Assembly (NCBI GenBank): GCA_947307375.1
Contig: CAMZIX010000045.1
Span: 1 to 10,060, forward strand
Direction of reading: 5' to 3'
Length of the DNA stretch: 10,060 bases
DNA from: an uncultured Clostridia bacterium
GTDB taxonomy: Bacteria; Bacillota_A; Clostridia; Oscillospirales; Oscillospiraceae
Shown here: positions 5,611 to 10,060 of the stretch, one piece after another
Layout: each line of letters starts with the position of its first letter
Numbering within the stretch: the first letter of the stretch is position 1
Program-made: the position numbers and the translations under genes
The notes under the pieces: model-generated
The model's database searches: none
Seen by the model: the letters and a program-made list of their open reading frames with translations, nothing else
What the model was told of the DNA's origin: nothing

Positions 5611-5799
5611 ATGGCGGTCCCGAAAGGAAAAGTATCGAGAGCAAGACGTGACAAGAGACGTTCTTCCCACTGGAAGCTCGAAGCCCCCGGCATCATCAAG
5701 TGCCCCAACTGCGGCGCTTTCTGCATGCCTCACCGTGTCTGCAAGGCCTGCGGCCAGTACAAGGGTCGTGTCGTCATCAACGTTGAGGAGAGCAAGTAA
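5611..5799 (+). CDS. rpmF: Ribosomal protein bL32
   Basis: This 62-residue basic protein begins MAVPKGKVSRARRDKRRSSHW, the unmistakable L32 N-terminus, which reaches into the 50S subunit near the exit tunnel region. It has the four-cysteine zinc ribbon C31-x2-C34 and C44-x2-C47, so it is a zinc-binding (C+) form, not the cysteine-free paralogue some Firmicutes use under zinc limitation. An AGGAGGTG site lies 5 nt before the ATG. It is cotranscribed with yceD, which ends 51 bp upstream, and is followed 9 bp after the stop by a terminator. Zinc dependence here and the metal sensor at 1451 are not visibly connected. Confidence 0.98.
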   Translation: MAVPKGKVSRARRDKRRSSHWKLEAPGIIKCPNCGAFCMPHRVCKACGQYKGRVVINVEESK

Positions 5800-5808
5800 A
5801 AAAGCTTG

Positions 5809-5839
5809 AGGAGGAAAGGCGAGATCCTTTCCTCCTTTT
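5809..5839 (+). terminator. Intrinsic terminator after rpmF
   Basis: An 11-bp perfect stem pairs AGGAGGAAAGG (5809-5819) with CCTTTCCTCCT (5826-5836) around CGAGAT, followed by a short T-run ending at 5839. The run is brief (four T's, then G), so termination may be partial. The next gene starts only 34 bp later with no visible promoter between. Confidence 0.75.
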
Positions 5840-5860
5840 GCGTCATTCCCAAAAAGAAAC

Positions 5861-5864
5861 GGAG
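5861..5864 (+). promoter_or_regulatory. Ribosome binding site fixing the DUF512 gene start
   Basis: GGAG lies 9 nt before the ATG at 5874. The frame is open further upstream to a TTG at 5838, but that codon overlaps the terminator tail and has no usable site, so 5874 is the start. Confidence 0.65.
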
Positions 5865-5873
5865 CTGAGACGG

Positions 5874-7238
5874 ATGCCGGAAAACAAGATCAAATCCATC
5901 GACCCGGGCAGCCCTCTGCGTCACAGGGCGGAGCCGGGCGACGTGCTGCTCTCCATCAACGGCAACCGGATCATCGACGTGCTCGATTACAAGTATTTCG
6001 CCTACGACCCGTCGCTCGCGCTGCGCCTGCGCCGGCCGGACGGCACGGAGTACGAGCTGCAGATCCGCAAGCCGGAGGGCGGCGACCTGGGCCTGGACTT
6101 CGAGAGCTATCTGATGGATTCGCCCCGCTCCTGCGCCAATTCCTGCGTCTTCTGCTTCATCGACCAGCTGCCGCCGGGCATGCGCCCGACGATGTACTTC
6201 AAGGACGACGACGCGCGCCTGAGCTTTCTGCTTGGCAACTACATCACGCTCACGAACCTCTCGAAGCGCGAGATCGAGCGCATCATCGCCCTGCACATCA
6301 GCCCGATCAACGTCTCCGTCCACACGACGAATCCGGAGCTGCGCTGCCGGATGCTGAAGAACAGACGGGCGGGGGAGACGATCGAGGTGATGCGGCGCTT
6401 CGCCGCGAGCGGGATCGTGATGAACTGCCAGATCGTCTGCTGCCCCGGCTGGAACGACGGCGAGGAGCTCCTGCGCACGATGCGCGAGCTCGAGGAGATG
6501 GCGCCCGGCGTGCACAGCGTATCCATCGTGCCGGTCGGCCTGACGAAGTACCGCGAGGGGCTGGAACCGCTGACACCCTTCACGCCGGAGCACGCGGCGG
6601 AGACCCTGGACATGGTCACGGCCTTCGGTGACGAGTGCCTGAAAAAGCACGGCACGCGCATCTTCTTCTGCGGCGACGAGCTGTACCTGCTCGCCGGGCG
6701 GGAGCTGCCGCCGGACGAGTTCTACGAGGAGCACACCCAGCTGGAAAACGGCGTGGGCATGCTCCGCCTGCTCGAGACCGAGTTCCGGTCCGCGCTGCGT
6801 CTCTCGGACGAGCCGGACGGCGTGCCCTTCTCGATCGCGACGGGTGTGTCCGCCGCGCCGTATTTCGAGAAGCTGCTGGCCCTGGCAAAGGAAAAATACC
6901 CGCGGCTGGACGGCCGGGTCTACGCGATCGTCAACGACTTTTTCGGCCACAGCATCAACGTCTCCGGCCTGATCACCGGGCAGGACCTGATCGCCCAGCT
7001 CAGGGGCAGGGAGCTCGGAAGGCGTCTGCTGATCTCGCAGAACATGCTGCGCCGTCAGGAGCTGGACTTTCTTGACGACGTGACGCTTGCCGAAGCCTCC
7101 GGGGCGCTCGGCCTGCCGATCTACCCCGTCGAGGCGGACGGCTTCGCCCTCTGGGACGCGATGGCCGGGGAGCTCCCGGCGATCCGCGCGCCGCAGGAGA
7201 GCGAAAACACCGCGTACTATCAGTACAATCAGAACTGA
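5874..7238 (+). CDS. DUF512 radical SAM protein with N-terminal PDZ-like domain
   Basis: This 454-residue protein starts with a PDZ-like segment (about 5-65: IKSIDPGSPLRHRAEPGDVLLSING and onward). A radical SAM core follows, with the 4Fe-4S motif C87-A-N-S-C91-V-F-C94. This C-x3-C-x2-C motif binds the cluster that cleaves SAM. Next come DDDARLSFLLGNYITLTNL and HISPINVSVHTTNPELR, both diagnostic of the DUF512 family, and the C-terminal DUF512 domain with FFGHSINVSGLITGQDL. No reaction is established for the family. In Firmicutes it commonly sits next to der, as it does here, which hints at a link to ribosome assembly or RNA or protein modification (inference). The gene follows the rpmF terminator by 34 bp and is followed 11 bp later by a Nudix gene. 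Confidence 0.92.
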   Translation: MPENKIKSIDPGSPLRHRAEPGDVLLSINGNRIIDVLDYKYFAYDPSLALRLRRPDGTEYELQIRKPEGGDLGLDFESYLMDSPRSCANSCVFCFIDQLPPGMRPTMYFKDDDARLSFLLGNYITLTNLSKREIERIIALHISPINVSVHTTNPELRCRMLKNRRAGETIEVMRRFAASGIVMNCQIVCCPGWNDGEELLRTMRELEEMAPGVHSVSIVPVGLTKYREGLEPLTPFTPEHAAETLDMVTAFGDECLKKHGTRIFFCGDELYLLAGRELPPDEFYEEHTQLENGVGMLRLLETEFRSALRLSDEPDGVPFSIATGVSAAPYFEKLLALAKEKYPRLDGRVYAIVNDFFGHSINVSGLITGQDLIAQLRGRELGRRLLISQNMLRRQELDFLDDVTLAEASGALGLPIYPVEADGFALWDAMAGELPAIRAPQESENTAYYQYNQN

Positions 7239-7249
7239 GGAAGAGAGCT

Positions 7250-7738
7250 ATGCCGCAGCCACAAGACATCTGCGTGCCCGTAGGCGAGGGCTTTGTCAAC
7301 GTCCGGGTGGGCGCGATCATCATGAAAAGCGGCAGGGTCCTGATGGTGACCAACGCCGACGTGGACTATTACTATTCCGTCGGCGGCCGGATCCAGATCG
7401 GGGAGAGCGCTGAGGAGGCGGTCCGCCGCGAGGTGCGGGAGGAGACCGGCCGCGAGCTGGAGATCGACCGGCTCGGCTTCATCCACGAGGATTTCTTCAT
7501 CGGGGATTCCTTCGCCAAGCAGGGAAAGCTGATCTATGAAGTCGGCTTCTACTTCTATATGAAAACGCCGGCCGATTTCGAGCCGGACGAGGAAAGCCTG
7601 AGGCGGGAAGGCCGGGGCGAGCATCTCGCATGGGTCTCGCCGGACACGGAAAAGACGATCTTTCCCGCCTTTTTCCGCACCGAGCTTGCCGACCCCGTCC
7701 CCACGGTCCGCCATATCGTGACGGACGAAAGAACTTGA
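7250..7738 (+). CDS. Nudix hydrolase
   Basis: This 162-residue protein has a perfect Nudix box: G46-x5-E52-x7-R60-E61-V-R-E64-E65-T-G67. Nudix enzymes use these acidic residues to bind Mg2+ and hydrolyse nucleoside diphosphates linked to another group. The lead-in strand VRVGAIIMKSGRVLMVTN (18-35) and YYSVGGRIQIGE are typical of the small housecleaning or decapping subfamilies. The substrate cannot be read from the sequence. The purine-rich GAGGAAGAG ribosome site overlaps the preceding stop region, and the ATG lies 11 bp after the DUF512 stop. der begins 22 bp downstream. The order DUF512-Nudix-Der puts it inside an otherwise familiar cluster, so it is cotranscribed with a ribosome assembly factor. 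Confidence 0.93.
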   Translation: MPQPQDICVPVGEGFVNVRVGAIIMKSGRVLMVTNADVDYYYSVGGRIQIGESAEEAVRREVREETGRELEIDRLGFIHEDFFIGDSFAKQGKLIYEVGFYFYMKTPADFEPDEESLRREGRGEHLAWVSPDTEKTIFPAFFRTELADPVPTVRHIVTDERT

Positions 7739-7760
7739 AAGAAAAAGGAGGTTTTGCCCA

Positions 7761-9086
7761 ATGAGCAGACCGTTGGTGGCCATCGTCGGCCGCCCGAACG
7801 TGGGCAAATCCCTGCTGTTCAACCGTCTGACCGGACAGCGTCTCTCCATCGTGGAGGACACGCCCGGCGTGACGCGCGACCGCATCTACGCGCCCTGCGA
7901 GTGGCGCGGCCGCACCTTTGACATCGTCGACACCGGCGGCATCGAGCCGAGCACCGACAGCGAGATCCTGCTTTTCATGCGTGAGCAGGCGCAGATCGCG
8001 ATCGACGCGGCCACCGTGATCATCCTCGTCACCGATATCCGTACCGGCATGACCGCGGCGGACCGGGACGTGGCCAATATGCTCCTGCGCGCCAAGAAGC
8101 CCGTGGTGCTGGCCGTCAATAAGGCCGACTCCACCGGCGAGCCCGATCCGATACTCTACGAGTTCTATTCACTCGGCCTGGGCGATCCGATCGCCGTCTC
8201 TGCCATCCACGGCCACGGCACCGGCGACCTGCTGGACGAGTGCATGAAGTATTTTCCGCCCGCCGAGGAGGACACCGAGGAGGACGATACGATCAAGGTC
8301 GCCGTCATCGGCAAGCCGAACGTCGGCAAATCCTCGCTCGTCAACCGCATCCTGGGCGAGAAGCGCCTGATCGTCAGCGACGTGGCGGGCACGACCCGCG
8401 ACGCGGTGGACACCCTCGTGGAGAACCGGTACGGCCGCTACACCTTCATCGACACGGCGGGCATCCGCCGCAAGTCGAAGGTGGAGGAGCGCGTGGAGAA
8501 GTTCTCCGTCATGCGCGCGCAGCTCGCCATCGAGCGGGCGGACGTCTGCCTGATCCTGATCGACGCGCGCGACGGCGTGACCGAACAGGACACCAAGATC
8601 GCCGGCCTCGCCCACGAGGCGGGCAAGGCGAGCATCATCGTCGTCAACAAGTGGGACCTGGTCGAAAAGGAGACCGGCACGCTGGAGAAGATGCGCAAGG
8701 ACGTGATGCGCGACCTCAGCTTCATGAGCTACGCGCCGGTTCTGTTCATCTCCGCCCTGACCGGCCAGCGCATCGAGCGGCTCTTCGAGCTCGTCAACTT
8801 CGTCAACGACCAGAGCAGCATGCGCATCACCACCGGCATGCTCAACAACGTCCTCGCGGACGCGCAGGCGCGCGTGCAGCCGCCCACGGACAAGGGCCGC
8901 CGCCTGAAGATCTACTACATGACCCAGACCGGCGTCAAGCCGCCGAACTTCGTGATCTTCTGCAACGCGAAGGAGCTGTTCCACTTCTCCTATCAGCGCT
9001 ACATCGAAAACCAGATCCGCGCGGTCTTCGGGCTGGAGGGCACGCCGATCCGCATCGTCATCCGGCAGAAAGGAGACAAGGAATGA
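7761..9086 (+). CDS. der: GTPase Der (EngA), 50S ribosome assembly factor
   Basis: This 441-residue protein has two tandem GTPase domains, which is unique to Der, and a C-terminal KH-like domain. Domain 1 has G1 GRPNVGKS (10-17), DTPGVTRD (33-40), G3 DTGG (57-60) and G4 NKAD (120-123). After an acidic linker (about 167-177), domain 2 has GKPNVGKS (184-191), DVAGTTRDAVD (207-217), DTAG (231-234) and NKWD (296-299). The KH-like part spans about 355-437. Der binds the 50S precursor in a GTP-dependent way and is essential in bacteria studied. All nucleotide-binding motifs are intact and the length is normal. A strong AGGAGGT site lies 8 nt before the ATG. The stop overlaps the next start by ATGA, so the PlsY-like gene is translationally coupled. 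Confidence 0.98.
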   Translation: MSRPLVAIVGRPNVGKSLLFNRLTGQRLSIVEDTPGVTRDRIYAPCEWRGRTFDIVDTGGIEPSTDSEILLFMREQAQIAIDAATVIILVTDIRTGMTAADRDVANMLLRAKKPVVLAVNKADSTGEPDPILYEFYSLGLGDPIAVSAIHGHGTGDLLDECMKYFPPAEEDTEEDDTIKVAVIGKPNVGKSSLVNRILGEKRLIVSDVAGTTRDAVDTLVENRYGRYTFIDTAGIRRKSKVEERVEKFSVMRAQLAIERADVCLILIDARDGVTEQDTKIAGLAHEAGKASIIVVNKWDLVEKETGTLEKMRKDVMRDLSFMSYAPVLFISALTGQRIERLFELVNFVNDQSSMRITTGMLNNVLADAQARVQPPTDKGRRLKIYYMTQTGVKPPNFVIFCNAKELFHFSYQRYIENQIRAVFGLEGTPIRIVIRQKGDKE

Positions 9087-9727
9087 GATATTGGGTTTTC
9101 TCCGTCGTCACGGCCCTGCTGGCCTATGGCGCGGGCTGCCTGAGCAGCATCGTGCTGGCCTCGAATTTCGTCTTTCACAGGAATCTGCGCCGTCTCGGCA
9201 GCGGCAACGTGCTGATCTCCAACTTCCGCCGCATCTACGGCTGGAAGGGCGCGCTGAAGCTGCTGCTCGTGGAGCTGGCGCTGGATCTCATCCCGCTGGC
9301 CTTCGGCGCGCTGCTGTTCAAGGCCGGCCATCACAGCTCGATCGGGGCCTGCCTCGCCGGCGTCTGCCTGGTGCTGGGCCGTCTGTATCCGGCCTCCTAC
9401 GGCTTCCGCGGCAGCCACGCGATCTTCCCGCTGGTCCTGATGGGCTTCTTCGTGGAGATCTCCATCGGCGTCGCGCTGCTGCTCGTGGCGATCGCCGCCG
9501 TCTGGATCAGCCGCTATTACTCGCTCGGCGCGATCGGCTGCGCTCTGGTGATGATCATCACGGCCGTGCTGATGGTCGACGATCCGCTGACCATGCGCCT
9601 CGGCGTCATCGCCGCCGCGCTCGTGATCTTTTTCCACATCCCGGCCATCCTGCGCATGGCGAAAAAGACCGAGCCGAAGCTCAGCTTCGAGCAGGACATC
9701 AGCTACAAATTCGACGAAAAGTTCTGA
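9083..9727 (+). CDS. PlsY-like membrane protein with degenerate acyltransferase motifs
   Basis: This 214-residue, strongly hydrophobic protein has about six membrane segments (near 5-27, 57-79, 85-98, 113-142, 148-164 and 172-190) and a charged cytoplasmic tail. PlsY makes lysophosphatidate from glycerol-3-phosphate and acyl-phosphate and usually has GSGNxGxTNxxR and GHxFPVFLxFKGGKG. Here the first motif is GSGNVLISNFRR (39-50), so the GSGN start and Arg49 remain but the GxT part is lost. The second becomes GRLYPASYGFRGSHA (99-113), losing His and the GGKG phosphate-binding glycines and Lys. It may be an inactive or refunctioned paralogue, or a divergent enzyme. An AGGAG site lies 7 nt before an ATG that overlaps the der stop. 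In many relatives plsY follows der, so its place is conserved even if its chemistry may not be. A strong terminator ends the operon. Confidence 0.75.
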   Translation: MRYWVFSVVTALLAYGAGCLSSIVLASNFVFHRNLRRLGSGNVLISNFRRIYGWKGALKLLLVELALDLIPLAFGALLFKAGHHSSIGACLAGVCLVLGRLYPASYGFRGSHAIFPLVLMGFFVEISIGVALLLVAIAAVWISRYYSLGAIGCALVMIITAVLMVDDPLTMRLGVIAAALVIFFHIPAILRMAKKTEPKLSFEQDISYKFDEKF

Positions 9728-9739
9728 ACGCAGCAATTC

Positions 9740-9772
9740 AAAAAAGCCATCGGCACAGCCGATGGCTTTTTT
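9740..9772 (+). terminator. Strong intrinsic terminator of the DUF512-Nudix-Der-PlsY-like operon
   Basis: AAAAAAGCCATCGGC (9740-9754) pairs perfectly with GCCGATGGCTTTTTT (9758-9772) across an ACA loop. There are six T's after the GC-rich 9-bp stem, and the A-rich side makes it symmetric. It begins 12 bp after the PlsY-like stop. Confidence 0.95.
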
Positions 9773-9789
9773 GTCATATCCGCCTGTCT

Positions 9790-9903
9790 CCGCCCGCAAG
9801 GCCCCCTTGCCTAAAGGGGGCTGTCTGCGCAGCAGACTGGGGGATACCCCGTAGCGCCGAGCATCGCTCGGCGAAATCTCCCCGCTCTCCGCAGGGACGA
9901 GCA
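9790..9903. repeat. Hairpin-rich intergenic repeat, copy 1
   Basis: This 114-bp unit is identical, base for base, to 9947-10060. It holds four consecutive hairpins: GCCCCCTT/AAGGGGGC (9801-9808 with 9814-9821), GTCTGC/GCAGAC (9823-9828 with 9832-9837), GGGG/CCCC (9840-9843 with 9847-9850) and CGCCGAGC/GCTCGGCG (9855-9862 with 9866-9873). Short open frames through it have no ribosome site or family likeness and look spurious. The 43-bp spacer to copy 2 (9904-9946) can fold too, CCGCC (9904-9908) with GGCGG (9931-9935). It resembles REP/BIME-like intergenic elements; no coding function is seen. Confidence 0.85.
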
Positions 9904-9946
9904 CCGCCCGTCCGCACCCCCTCCTGCAGAGGCGGCAATCTGCTGC

Positions 9947-10060
9947 CCGCCCGCAAGGCCCCCTTGCCTAAAGGGGGCTGTCTGCGCAGCAGACTGGGGG
10001 ATACCCCGTAGCGCCGAGCATCGCTCGGCGAAATCTCCCCGCTCTCCGCAGGGACGAGCA
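9947..10060. repeat. Hairpin-rich intergenic repeat, copy 2 (reaches window edge)
   Basis: This is an exact second copy of 9790-9903 in the same orientation, at an offset of 157 bp. It reaches the last base of the window, so its true end, and whether more copies follow, cannot be seen. All four hairpins are kept. The bases just before the two copies differ (9789 T against 9946 C), which sets the left boundary. Confidence 0.85.

Noticed and set aside
5730..6950. A 406-codon minus-strand open frame opposite the DUF512 gene
   Set aside because: The plus strand encodes a textbook radical SAM motif and DUF512 domain; the antisense product is low in complexity and lacks a start signal.
9774..9956. 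A 60-codon minus-strand open frame in the repeat region
   Set aside because: It consists of repeat sequence, has no clear ribosome site and no family likeness; such frames in repeats are commonly annotated in error.
9790..10060. CRISPR array
   Set aside because: Repeats are 114 bp with one 43-bp spacer, far longer than CRISPR repeats, and are made of several hairpins. No cas gene is present.

Overview
The window looks like an ordinary chromosomal stretch of a GC-rich Clostridia-class Firmicute, most likely of the Oscillospiraceae/Ruminococcaceae type. The reasons are high GC with strong AGGAGG ribosome sites, consensus sigma-A promoters, a YceD-L32 pair next to a DUF512-Der-PlsY-type cluster, a YkpA-type ABC-F protein, and GC-rich hairpin repeats of a kind I recall from gut Oscillospiraceae. 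No rRNA, tRNA, CRISPR array, transposase or phage gene is visible. The taxonomic guess is inference.

Left part (1-1867, plus strand): the 3' end of an RlmI-type 23S rRNA methyltransferase, then an MmcQ/YjbR-family protein 1 bp later, closed by an intrinsic terminator. Next is a compact metal-responsive unit. A sigma-A promoter is followed directly by a TGAA-N6-TTCA operator, a 72-residue heavy-metal-associated (HMA) domain protein with a DCANC motif, and an ArsR/SmtB/CadC-type repressor that keeps ligands for two metal sites. No efflux ATPase follows; a strong hairpin ends the unit and is shared with the convergent gene.

Middle part (1868-4945, minus strand): a three-gene operon read right to left, RluA-family pseudouridine synthase, GNAT acetyltransferase, YkpA/YbiT-type ABC-F ATPase. 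The ABC-F protein has several departures from textbook ATPase motifs, including Gln in place of the second catalytic Glu. The operon promoter sits back to back with the yceD-rpmF promoter, and the two share one -35 heptamer.

Right part (5068-9727, plus strand): yceD and rpmF (ribosomal protein L32), a terminator, then a tight cluster of a DUF512 radical SAM protein, a Nudix hydrolase, the GTPase Der (ribosome assembly) and a PlsY-like membrane protein whose acyltransferase motifs are largely lost. I see no separate promoter for this cluster, so it may depend on read-through past the rpmF terminator. Most genes in the window point to ribosome biogenesis or translation: RlmI, RluA, ABC-F, YceD/L32 and Der.

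End (9728-10060): a strong terminator, then a perfect 114-bp direct repeat in two copies 157 bp apart. Each copy contains four consecutive hairpins, and the second copy runs to the window edge.

I do not see a clear new multi-gene system. The items most worth a second look are the hairpin repeat, the motif-depleted PlsY homologue, the natural E-to-Q ABC-F protein, the shared -35 divergent promoters and the orphan HMA-ArsR unit.
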